A DNA stretch of 64,000 nucleotides, taken from NCBI RefSeq assembly GCF_015223055.1, contig NZ_JADFBX010000001.1:620001-684000 (forward strand), written 5' to 3'. This document shows, in pieces, positions 56,001-62,610 of the stretch. The notes beneath the pieces were generated by a model. It worked only from the letters and a program-made list of their open reading frames with translations. It had not been told where the DNA came from and ran no database searches. Every line of letters starts with the position of its first letter. The first letter of the stretch is position 1. The position numbers and the translations under genes are program-made. Source of the DNA: Pedobacter sp. MC2016-24 (GTDB lineage Bacteria; Bacteroidota; Bacteroidia; Sphingobacteriales; Sphingobacteriaceae).

Positions 56001-56254
56001 ACATAGCCCACCGAGCTGATTAATAAAACCCCGCTTTTCGGTGCCTCAATTTTATAATTACCAGCACCATCTGTAGATGTTGCAATTTTTGTTCCTGAGA
56101 CAGACACACCCGCACCAGGCAAGGCGCCTACACTGTCTCTAACTGAACCACGGATTTTAACAAGATCCTGGGCATGGGAAGTAAGAGATGTTAACACTAG
56201 AAAAATAGATGCGTAAACTGTGTATAACAGCATCGTTTTTAAATCTCTATGCAT
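53021..56254 (-). CDS. SusC/RagA TonB-dependent outer membrane glycan transporter (PUL2)
   Basis: A 1077-residue protein. Signal peptide (YASIFLVLTSLTSHAQ), carboxypeptidase-like domain (KIRGSVRDSVGALPGAGVSV), linker EVAVVGFGTQKKMTMVGSVT, plug with SVLKDATAAAVYGARGANGI and barrel ending in VYNLGVNIGF. It imports oligosaccharides under TonB drive. Its ATG is 12 bases downstream of TTAACCAATT and about 390 bases from the predicted promoter, behind two short ORFs, so its translation may be controlled by the leader. Confidence 0.94.
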   Translation of the reverse strand: MHRDLKTMLLYTVYASIFLVLTSLTSHAQDLVKIRGSVRDSVGALPGAGVSVSGTKIATSTDGAGNYKIEAPKSGVLLISSVGYVTQRIEIKNLKTSAAGDHVLNVLMIPDANSLTEVAVVGFGTQKKMTMVGSVTTINPKELKGPTSNLTQMLAGRLAGVIGYQSGGEPGADNASFFVRGLGSFGAGKVDPLILIDGVESTQNDLARLQADDIASFSVLKDATAAAVYGARGANGIILVKTKEGEPGKTKFAFRTDHTVSGNTGNLKFTDNITYMNTANEAALTRNPLNPLPYSQTKIDRTASGTANPYLYPDNDWIKEVIKDYTYNQRFNMSVTGGADKASYYVAGTFNVDNGIYKVDKLNNFNSNVKLINYSIRSNVTLNLTPTTRADIRVYGQFDDYNGPLGSGKDVFQRAMFANPVNFPIKFPSSYAPKIKHVLFGNAVIQAVPGSILGGNLYINPYADLVSGYRQSNSSNLQPQIEVSQDLKRILSGLKARFMGYVQRNGNYGVARGYSPFYYSANSIDGSDITLTEINNGGPTNVGFPGSEYLSYAEGNKDIKSSLYTETALNYNQVFKKNTVSGMLVGILRNSLSGNAGSLQNSLPKRNVGISGRFTYGYDDRYLTEFNFGYNGTERFDAKNRFGFFPSIGAAYVLSNEKFFKPLTNIFNLMKFRASYGLNGNDQIGKDTDRFFYLSNVDLTRGPGATFGEDPATSYSRNGIIISRYANPSITWERSKQLNLGMDLSVLNAVNLTIDAYTKRTSNILQVRSGIPSTMGLLADASANVGISDSKGVDFQADYSKSFNKGWVQIRGTFTYATNKIVKYDEPTYPANLAHLYRVGHSSGEMMGYIAERLFTDDIEVANSPSQAAIAGNAAVRGGDIKYRDVNGDGKIDGDDRVYMGLPNTPEITYGFGFSASYGNFDMSAQMQGNARIAFFVNSGGFNLDDLSKSGIAPFQQIGGYQTGLLQAVADNHWSEDSRNAYAFFPRLSSTPTPNNYVNSSWWLRDGAFLRLQQVEIGYTPKAKFRNRFGLSNLRVYASARNLFVMSKFKLWDPEVRGNGLDYPLQRVYNLGVNIGF

Positions 56255-56640
56255 AGTTTTCAGATAAATTGGTTAACACCTGAGATTGAAATTGATGGTA
56301 TAATTTAAACTTCATAATAATTTGTAAAATGCTTAATGAGTTATTATTGAATAAATTTTAGATGATAGTTTTCCATTGACGAATTGAACAATTCGCCTCA
56401 ATTGGAAAAATGCAAGCATGAGCATGCAGCTAAGTCAGGGTGAGTCTAGGTTTTTTCATTTAGTTTGATTTGGTTAGAATTTGGTTTGGTTATTTATGCG
56501 GATCAAGCAGCGCACATCATACAGATCATGATCTGCTCATCGACGGTATCTGATATGCAGGAATCGGAATCGTACACGGACGCTATTCAGCCGTTCATAA
56601 GAAAAGTAGTTTTTTGTCATCGTTTATTTGGTTAGAATTG
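56255..56640 (-). other. Long susC leader (PUL2) with repeats and short ORFs
   Basis: This stretch between susC and its promoter module holds no normal gene. Contents on the minus strand are a 27-codon ORF (56620-56537), a 9-codon ORF (56459-56430), a 14-base direct repeat (plus strand ATTTGGTTAGAATT at 56468-56481 and 56626-56639) and a perfect 14-base palindrome CAGATCATGATCTG (56522-56535). The repeated element lies 5 to 8 bases before each short ORF and in weaker form before susC. Confidence 0.5.
56537..56620 (-). CDS. Possible 27-residue Arg-rich leader peptide before susC
   Basis: The frame reads MTKNYFSYERLNSVRVRF and then RFLHIRYRR. Its ATG is 30 bases from the conserved promoter module, exactly the distance of the GH3 ATG from the other copy. 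It is preceded by AACCAAATAAACG, similar to the region before the PUL1 susC start. No homologue is known to me. It may be a leader peptide or an upstream ORF controlling susC translation. Confidence 0.35.
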   Translation of the reverse strand: MTKNYFSYERLNSVRVRFRFLHIRYRR

Positions 56641-56649
56641 GATTAATAA

Positions 56650-56828
56650 CGTAAAGCTATTCGAATCCTATGAAAACTGCAAGAAGAAAATAACGTAACA
56701 ATCTGATAAATAATAAGTTAAATACAAAATCGATACGCTTAACAAACAAGCATCAATACGGCTTTACCTTGATTATGATGCCATTAGCATACATTCCTGT
56801 TTTCTTGTCGATACGCTAAAAAAACATT
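56650..56828 (-). promoter_or_regulatory. Conserved PUL2 regulatory module, copy B (before susC leader)
   Basis: Matches the module at 41447-41625. CGTAAAGCTATT is at 56650, AATCTGA at 56700, ATACG of repeat 1 (GATACGCTTAACAAACA) at 56733, TTGATTATGA at 56769 and repeat 2 (GATACGCTAAAAAAACATT) at 56810. Offsets from the module start are the same as in copy A (50, 83 and 119), and the repeat spacing is 78 instead of 77. The minus-strand -7 element TAGCTTTA is at 56659-56652, with a possible -33 CTTG 20 bases upstream. A third ATACG is at 56756. Confidence 0.75.
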
Positions 56829-56892
56829 AAAAAACATTAAAAAAAAACAAATAAATCAGCCGAAACAGTACAGAAAACCGTTAAATACCCGG

Positions 56893-58749
56893 TTACGACT
56901 CAATAATCAATTTACTCCAGCCACCCTCACCAGCATTTTTCAGGTCTTTTTTACGCTCCTCTAAAATCTTTTGCATCTTACTGTTGTATGACCAGCAGGT
57001 GCTCTGCCTGATGAGCAGCAATTGTGACAGTTTATGGGATGATATTTTTCCTTTAGTGGTGTAAACCAGGAAGAGCATATAAAACGCCTTATTAATGGGA
57101 ATACGGCTGTTCTGAAAAATGGTGTAGGCAATTACCGATTCATCATAACCACACTTGGTACACCTTCGACTGAAAGGTAAAAAACCGGAAAGGTGATGTG
57201 TATTGCCACATTTTCTGCAGGTATAACCGTTTGCCCACTTTAATTCAGATAAATATTTGAAACAGGTATCACGATCCGGATAAATTTTACTGAACTCTGC
57301 AAAATCAACCTCATGAGACATGACCCTTGCCCGGGTCACTTTTTCAATATTTTCATGTAACTCCTGATTGTCCTTTTCCAGCATCGCGTTCATCAGCGAT
57401 ATTTCCTCATTCTGCTTTTCGATCGTGGCTGCTTTATCCCTGACTTCTTTGGTTCTTTCATCCACTAAAGAAGTCAACTCTTTATTGAGCGTATCCTGCA
57501 GCTTCTCATTGATTTGAAGCTGATGGATCATTCTCTTCTGTGCCCTGTCCTTCTTCTTCCTCAGGCCCCTGATGTTATCTCCTATCGCAAAGGAAACCAG
57601 GATCATTTCAATCACAAAACAAAAACTTAAACTGTAATGCGTAATTGGACCGTATGGTAACCAGGAGACATTCAGCAATACCAATAGCTTGACTATAAAG
57701 CCGAGCAACAAAAAAGAATAGCCAATTACAAAAAAACGGGCCGGCTTAAAACCTATCCTCCAGATATAAATACCCGCAGCCAGGGCCGTAATTAGCGGCA
57801 CCACTTCAACCAGTTTGTAAGTAAACAAATTATGATTATACAAACAGCACAAAAAGAACAGTGTACGTAAAACAACCAGCCCTAGGATGGCCTTGTAGAT
57901 ACCTGGTGCTTTACTTTTTAAATAAAGAAAATTTATGGTAAAAAACAATCCGAATATGCTGCTGGAAAATAAAAATATACCATAGGCATATTGGTTCCAG
58001 CCCGGGTAATCCGGCCATAAATATTGAAATGCAATTCCGTCCACGCACATTTCGTACAAGCCGATACTGAGGTTATACAGTACGTAATATAAATATTGTT
58101 TCTGCCTGATGGCAATGAACATGAGCAGGTTATAAAAACCAAAAACAGCAATCATGCCATAGAATAAGCCAAAAACCAGGTATTCATCAATGGCATAATG
58201 TACAAACCAGCGTACATTTCTAAGTACAATTAAAACACTTGCTGCCTGTGAAGATTTTACGCGGATATAATAGGTACCAATGCCAGTCCTGGTATTGTCA
58301 AGATTAACCAGGAAATTCTTGTGGCCATACATCCGCTGGTCAAATTTGTATTGTGCCCCAAATCTGAAATGTGCGTATTTGCCTTTTCCGTCGGGCGCAT
58401 ATAAATTTATGTCATCAATGGTCTGGTCAAAAAATTCCAGGAACCAGCTTTCTTTTGATTGCGGTAAATACTCAATTTTAATTTTAAACCAGTACGTAGA
58501 ATTGAGATGGAATATTTTAGGTGTATTGATCTTGTTCTTAACAAACTTTTGATCCAGTCCAGGCTTCAGGATATCTTCAAGTTTTAAATTCCCTGAAGTA
58601 TCCTCCAATTGTTCAATCTCCCCCAGGGCAAATACATGATGGGGTACCTGGTCGTTTATTTGAACCACAGACTGCCCTAAGCTTCCAAAACTAGCAAGCA
58701 ACAAAAGCACCAAAATAATGGAAAACCTATTCTTAAAAATTGTAGTCAT
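56893..58749 (-). CDS. 7TMR-DISM receptor fused to IS1595-type transposase zinc ribbon and HTH
   Basis: A 618-residue membrane receptor. After a signal peptide, residues about 28-180 form a 7TMR-DISMED2 jelly-roll (STYWFKIKIEY, WFLEFFDQTIDDINLYAPDG), a periplasmic sugar-binding type. Seven membrane helices follow (about 185-400), then a coiled coil (about 400-480). The C-terminal part is an IS1595/ISXO2-type transposase N-terminus: zinc ribbon with Cys511, Cys514, Cys530 and Cys533, then SVIAYTIFQNSRIPINKAFY and an HTH (ISSHKLSQLLLIRQSTCWSY). The DDE catalytic domain is absent. It is the only regulator-like gene by PUL2, 638 bases upstream of susC. A signalling role is inferred from the architecture and place. 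Confidence 0.82.
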   Translation of the reverse strand: MTTIFKNRFSIILVLLLLASFGSLGQSVVQINDQVPHHVFALGEIEQLEDTSGNLKLEDILKPGLDQKFVKNKINTPKIFHLNSTYWFKIKIEYLPQSKESWFLEFFDQTIDDINLYAPDGKGKYAHFRFGAQYKFDQRMYGHKNFLVNLDNTRTGIGTYYIRVKSSQAASVLIVLRNVRWFVHYAIDEYLVFGLFYGMIAVFGFYNLLMFIAIRQKQYLYYVLYNLSIGLYEMCVDGIAFQYLWPDYPGWNQYAYGIFLFSSSIFGLFFTINFLYLKSKAPGIYKAILGLVVLRTLFFLCCLYNHNLFTYKLVEVVPLITALAAGIYIWRIGFKPARFFVIGYSFLLLGFIVKLLVLLNVSWLPYGPITHYSLSFCFVIEMILVSFAIGDNIRGLRKKKDRAQKRMIHQLQINEKLQDTLNKELTSLVDERTKEVRDKAATIEKQNEEISLMNAMLEKDNQELHENIEKVTRARVMSHEVDFAEFSKIYPDRDTCFKYLSELKWANGYTCRKCGNTHHLSGFLPFSRRCTKCGYDESVIAYTIFQNSRIPINKAFYMLFLVYTTKGKISSHKLSQLLLIRQSTCWSYNSKMQKILEERKKDLKNAGEGGWSKLIIES

Positions 58750-58844
58750 TTAAATTACAGTACTGAGATACCAACAGCCGCGAAATCGGACCTCGGACAT
58801 GAGTTATATTTAGCTGCTGTAATAATAGTGATTATTTTTAGAAC

Positions 58845-59450
58845 TCACGAATCAGATGAAGTATCACCCGACAACCCATATTGCATGTGGCTGTAATCTC
58901 CCCCCATAAAATGACGCCGGCTTACTGTTTTAAAACCCAGCCGGCCATACAATTTCTCCGCCTGAGGATTATTTAAGCTGACCAGCAGACCCACCGTATG
59001 ATGTTTTGCAGGTATAACTTTCTCGATCAGGGCAACGATTAACTTTTTACCAATTCCCCGCCCCTGCTTACCCTGGGCTACACTGACACAGTCAATATAA
59101 TATTCTCCAGCTTCAGTTTCAGCTTCCGGTATGCTGTCAAAGCCATAAGTGGTTTGAAGATAAGTTAAAAATGGCGCTCTAAGCGTTTCAAGATCAGCCC
59201 CGTCATAAGCGCTGATCATCCCGCTCACTACTCCTTCTTCTTCATAAACCAATATATTCTCATAACTATATTGATTCCCGGGCAATGCTGCAAAATGCTC
59301 AAACAATGGAATGGCCTTAAAAGGATCGGATTCCCCTGCAAATTTAGCAGCCAGGTCGTCCATAGCCAGGATAATTAAACCTGCAATTTGATGCGCGTCA
59401 GCAGGAACAGCTTTTCTTATGATCATATCTTTAAATTCAAATCCGCTCAA
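58845..59450 (-). CDS. GNAT family N-acetyltransferase
   Basis: A 201-residue acetyltransferase; the ATG at 59426 (MIIRKAVPADAHQ) is the more typical start and drops the first eight residues, which overlap the upstream gene. The acetyl-CoA loop is QGKQGRGIGKKLIVALIEKV (Q-x-x-G-x-G), preceded by YYIDCVSVAQG, and the end signature is NNPQAEKLYGRLGFKTVSRR. It overlaps the oxidoreductase gene by 14 bases, so the two are co-transcribed, probably under HxlR control. Confidence 0.82.
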   Translation of the reverse strand: MSGFEFKDMIIRKAVPADAHQIAGLIILAMDDLAAKFAGESDPFKAIPLFEHFAALPGNQYSYENILVYEEEGVVSGMISAYDGADLETLRAPFLTYLQTTYGFDSIPEAETEAGEYYIDCVSVAQGKQGRGIGKKLIVALIEKVIPAKHHTVGLLVSLNNPQAEKLYGRLGFKTVSRRHFMGGDYSHMQYGLSGDTSSDS

Positions 59451-60444
59451 TGCGCATGATCAGCTTCTTTCCATAAAGCTGATTTGCCTCCATTAAACGA
59501 TGTGCCATTTGCACAGTTTCAACATTCAATCCACCTAATATATTAATTTCTGGTGCAAGAATCCTGTCTTCTTCAATCAGATTACAAATCCTGGCTAAAG
59601 TATTGCCATACCAGGACACCTTATTTTCCATCGCGTAGGCATAACCCGAGATGTTTAAAACCACACAGCCTTTATCAAATAATGTAGCCCGGGCAGCTGC
59701 TGTTGCTAAAAAAGTAATATCAACATAGATTCCATTCACCTTTAAAACATCGGCCGCAATTTCAGATTGACGACCGCCCACCAAATCAACGCTGTAATCA
59801 AAGTACTGGTCGTCATTGGCTGTCAAAATGAGCTTTTCAAACCCAGGGTCTTTATAATCCACAATCTGTGCAGCAGGTAGTCCGATTCGTTTTAATGCAG
59901 CCTGGCTTTCCTCACTGCCCGCCGAAGCTACAATCCGCTCAAAACCATGCGCCAGTAATAGGGAGATTAAAAATCTTCCAACCCCACCCGCCGCACCATT
60001 GATAAAAATCCGGCTCTCCCTGTGGCAGGCCATTCGCGTAAAAGCCTGCCATGCTGTGGTACCCGAAGCCGGAATAGCCGCTGCCATTTCAAAACTGATA
60101 TTTTTAGGCTTACGCGCTATAAAATGGTAATCCAAAGTCATAAATGTAGCATAACTTCCATTTGAACCGCGACTTCCCGACATCACAATCACGTCATCTC
60201 CGGGAAAAAAACCTTCAACCTCAGCGCCTGTTTGAACAACAATACCCGAACATTCTCTGCCCAATACAGGCGAGCGCATCAACTTGCTTTCCCGTAGCCC
60301 CTTTCTCATTTGGTAATCGATCGGGTTAAAAGCACTGGCTTTCAATTCAATTAAAACTTCTGCCGCTCCCGGAACGGGAAGGGGCAATTCTGCCATGCTA
60401 AAATTTGTGACCGCTCCAAAGGCGTTCAATACAATTGCTTTCAT
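59437..60444 (-). CDS. Medium-chain NADPH:quinone oxidoreductase family protein
   Basis: A 335-residue enzyme of the MDR superfamily, zinc-free quinone oxidoreductase group. The catalytic domain has the family start (KASAFNPIDYQMRKG, then GRECSGIVVQTGAEVEGFFP). The Rossmann domain has INGAAGGVGRFLISLLLAHG (A-x-x-G-x-V/G) for NADPH. The zinc-ligand Cys residues of true alcohol dehydrogenases are absent. Substrates are usually quinones or alpha,beta-unsaturated carbonyls. It is divergent from an HxlR regulator, a known pairing in which the regulator senses electrophile or redox stress. Confidence 0.88.
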   Translation of the reverse strand: MKAIVLNAFGAVTNFSMAELPLPVPGAAEVLIELKASAFNPIDYQMRKGLRESKLMRSPVLGRECSGIVVQTGAEVEGFFPGDDVIVMSGSRGSNGSYATFMTLDYHFIARKPKNISFEMAAAIPASGTTAWQAFTRMACHRESRIFINGAAGGVGRFLISLLLAHGFERIVASAGSEESQAALKRIGLPAAQIVDYKDPGFEKLILTANDDQYFDYSVDLVGGRQSEIAADVLKVNGIYVDITFLATAAARATLFDKGCVVLNISGYAYAMENKVSWYGNTLARICNLIEEDRILAPEINILGGLNVETVQMAHRLMEANQLYGKKLIMRIERI

Positions 60445-60500
60445 TGATTAATAGCTTTATTTTTGTTTAAAACTCAAATGTAAGTGGGGCGAACGGTAAA

Positions 60501-60529
60501 AGTTAAAGCATCCCGAATTGGGAGTAACT
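60501..60529. promoter_or_regulatory. Dyad AGTTA / TCCC-N5-GGGA / TAACT before the HxlR gene
   Basis: Nested inverted repeats lie in the 103-base divergent gap: TCCC (60511-60514) with GGGA (60520-60523), flanked by AGTTA (60501-60505) and TAACT (60525-60529), with unequal spacing of the two sides. Position and size suit an HxlR operator shared by both genes. Confidence 0.35.
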
Positions 60530-60547
60530 CACAAAAAAAGAAGTAAC

Positions 60548-60883
60548 ATGATCAAAAACACCTCTTCAAACGCAGCCAACAAAGCATTTCTATACCAGTC
60601 TTGCAGAATAAATGCGGCATTGGATGCCATATCCGGTCGATGGAAAGCGCTGATCATCATTCACATATCAGAAGCACAAAATAGATTCAGCCTGTTAAAA
60701 GCAGTATTGGAACCGGTATCCGATCAGACGTTAGGCAGACAGCTTAAGGAGCTGGAATCTTCCAAATTAATTACAAAAACCATTATTGCAGAAGTTCCAG
60801 TAAGGGTAGATTATCATTTAACTGAAAAAGGTAAGGCATTGTTACCTATTTTACAAGATCTTTCTAAATGGAACGATCGCTGA
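60548..60883 (+). CDS. HxlR family transcriptional regulator
   Basis: A 111-residue winged-HTH regulator; the ATG at 60548 gives the family length, while a longer frame begins at a TTG inside the operator region. The hallmark is the early Cys (SCRINAALDAISGRWKALII, Cys at about residue 18) followed by G-R/K-W-x-x-x-I. NRFSLLKAVLEPVSDQTLGR (R-F-x-x-L-x-x-x-x-x-x-IS-x-x-x-L) follows, then LTEKGKALLPIL. Family members such as YodB and HypR sense electrophiles or oxidants through this cysteine. It likely controls the divergent oxidoreductase and GNAT genes. Confidence 0.88.
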   Translation: MIKNTSSNAANKAFLYQSCRINAALDAISGRWKALIIIHISEAQNRFSLLKAVLEPVSDQTLGRQLKELESSKLITKTIIAEVPVRVDYHLTEKGKALLPILQDLSKWNDR

Positions 60884-60903
60884 TACAAATTTGAAACGCC
60901 ATC

Positions 60904-62115
60904 ATGAGTGCAAAGAAGAAAAAAAAAGTAAATACCAACGAAAAGGAGCTTGCAGCCCGTCACTACGCCAGGTTCCTGGAACGTATGAAATTTTTAATGG
61001 TAGCTTTTGGCGGTCCACAGGCCTTGGAAAAAACGCATAAGAGGCTTTTTGAAGGTCTTTATATGGTCAGATATCCGGTACTCAAAGCCAAGGCGGCCAA
61101 AGGATCAACTGTCACCAAAGAAAAAGTGGTACAGTTTAACAGATTGATGAACCATAGCCTGTCAGACATCTACATAACCCTCGAAAATGGAAATGAGATC
61201 CTCTTAAGCTGGTACCTTTCAGAAGGAACATTACTGGTGAATTATTTTTACAGCCTTGAAGGGGAAGAATTTACAGCCGCCGCTGAATTGAAAGCTTACT
61301 TTGCACCTTATTTCCCGGAAACCAGGGGACGGGAAATACTGGAACAAAGCTTAATCAACCTGATAGAAGATGTGACCATTTCCCTGAGTGATTTTAACCA
61401 CACCATCATCAAGGCCGACATTGAAAAAACCGCTTGCATTGACTTAACCAGCAATCAAAATGATATCTTTTTACATGAATTTAAGCTACCAAAAACTACC
61501 ATAACCGTTAACGACAAAAAGCGCAGCATTTACCAGGTTGGTTGGGTAGATGGTAACCTGAAACCGATTTGGGCAAAAACAAAACCATCATTACTGGGAT
61601 TTAAAACCGGATCGCTGGACATTCCTTTAGACGTATATATTCAACAACATGCCTTAGATAGGCTAAAACAACGCCTGGACGTCATTCCAGGCATCATGCA
61701 CTTCATCACTTTTTTAATTTTTGGAGAAAACCCGATACCACACCATAAATTGAAAGACTACAGCCTGGTAGAGTTTAGATTGTCTGACCTAAAAACCGGC
61801 TATTTACTGGTTAGGCTCATTGATGCAAAACTATTGATTCAATCTTTTCTTTTCCTGACCAACAATGATACTCCTGAAGGCGAAAAACTGAAAGGCCTCG
61901 TTGCTTTGGAAAAAGAAGACAAAGCATACCTGCAAATTGATACCCTCCCCGCTTTTAATGCCTACCACTTTGAAAAAAACGAGCGGTTAAGCAGGCTTTT
62001 CACTTCTGCAGGTTGCGCTTCTTTATTAAAACTGGGCCATATCAAAGAATTTTCAGTTTTAGAGATGAAAGATAAAGATCCGGAATCGATCATCAAGTAC
62101 CTGGATAAAGTTTAA
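60904..62115 (+). CDS. Uncharacterised 403-residue protein
   Basis: No family is recognised. The protein is soluble, with a Lys-rich start (SAKKKKKVNTNEKELAARHY) that may be disordered, an N-terminal helical part (about 15-80), and then mostly mixed alpha/beta sequence without repeats. A basic patch HALDRLKQRLDVIPGIMHFI (about residues 255-275) resembles the start of a toxin-like or RNase fold (phage-Barnase-EndoU-type HxxxR), but this is weak. It starts 20 bases after the HxlR gene and may share its transcript. Codon usage is like its neighbours. Confidence 0.6.
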   Translation: MSAKKKKKVNTNEKELAARHYARFLERMKFLMVAFGGPQALEKTHKRLFEGLYMVRYPVLKAKAAKGSTVTKEKVVQFNRLMNHSLSDIYITLENGNEILLSWYLSEGTLLVNYFYSLEGEEFTAAAELKAYFAPYFPETRGREILEQSLINLIEDVTISLSDFNHTIIKADIEKTACIDLTSNQNDIFLHEFKLPKTTITVNDKKRSIYQVGWVDGNLKPIWAKTKPSLLGFKTGSLDIPLDVYIQQHALDRLKQRLDVIPGIMHFITFLIFGENPIPHHKLKDYSLVEFRLSDLKTGYLLVRLIDAKLLIQSFLFLTNNDTPEGEKLKGLVALEKEDKAYLQIDTLPAFNAYHFEKNERLSRLFTSAGCASLLKLGHIKEFSVLEMKDKDPESIIKYLDKV

Positions 62116-62233
62116 ACCTGTAAAGCCACCCCACATATTACCACTTACCACCAATGGCAAAAGCGCCATAGGCAATTGCAGACTACGCAAAGGTTTTATT
62201 TTCTATTTTTTGTATCCATTATTGTAATGATGA

Positions 62234-62524
62234 TTAATAAAGCCTATTCGTACTATAGACAAGAACATTTCCGTCCATAAGCGCTTCCGCAGATTTTAAA
62301 AAGCCAAGTAAATGTGGCTGTTGGTTGTGCAGGTCCAGGCCCTTCTGGTCTTTCCAGGTTTCCTGAAAAATGAATTGACAATCATCTGATGCCGTTTGAT
62401 ACAATTCATATTTCAGACAAGCCTCTTCTTCATTGGAAGCGTTGACGAGCGCTTTTAAAAGTGATTTAAATTGAGCGGTATGACCTGGTTTGCATCTGAT
62501 CAATGCAGTTAAGTGAATGTTCAT
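62234..62524 (-). CDS. Antibiotic biosynthesis monooxygenase (ABM) family protein
   Basis: A 96-residue dimeric alpha+beta barrel protein of ABM-type length. Visible features are the strand start (HLTALIRCKPGHTAQFKSLL), NASNEEEACLKYELYQTASD (E-x-G-C-x-x-Y-x-V type) and FIFQETWKDQKGLDLHNQQP (E-x-W-x-x-x-x-x-x-x-H). The family includes quinol monooxygenases (YgiN) and heme-degrading relatives. Nothing around it gives the substrate. Cytoplasmic and single. Confidence 0.8.
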   Translation of the reverse strand: MNIHLTALIRCKPGHTAQFKSLLKALVNASNEEEACLKYELYQTASDDCQFIFQETWKDQKGLDLHNQQPHLLGFLKSAEALMDGNVLVYSTNRLY

Positions 62525-62610
62525 ATGATTTTAATTATGGCCAAAAATACCACATGTCCGGCCCATATTAAAATAAGCAATCTCATAGCCACCTATTATA
62601 ATTATGATAG

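Larger units (their letters stand above)
33870..58749. other. Polysaccharide utilization locus 2 (PUL2) with receptor gene
   Basis: The region holds a receptor gene (56893-58749) and a minus-strand operon from SusC to GH18 (56254 to 42663). A convergent plus-strand ThuA gene (41790-42614) and a second minus-strand operon of GH3, GH2, alginate-lyase-family protein and GH30 (41417 to 33870) follow. The two operons are linked by a duplicated promoter module at 41447-41625 and 56650-56828. The enzyme set (GH9, GH18, GH3, GH2 with malectin domain, GH30, uronic-acid-lyase family) points to a branched beta-linked polysaccharide with uronic acid, for example a bacterial or fungal exopolysaccharide. 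The substrate is inference. Confidence 0.7.

Noticed and set aside
56430..56459. 9-codon ORF after the second CTAACCAAAT element
   Set aside because: Too short to call a gene; it is mentioned only as part of the leader.
56893..57310. Insertion-sequence remnant reading of the IS1595-like end
   Set aside because: It is in frame with the receptor, has no terminal inverted repeats or DDE domain that I can see, and joins through a coiled coil, so a domain fusion is the better reading.
60518..60547. TTG start for the HxlR gene
   Set aside because: It would place the operator-like dyad inside the coding region; the ATG at 60548 fits the family.
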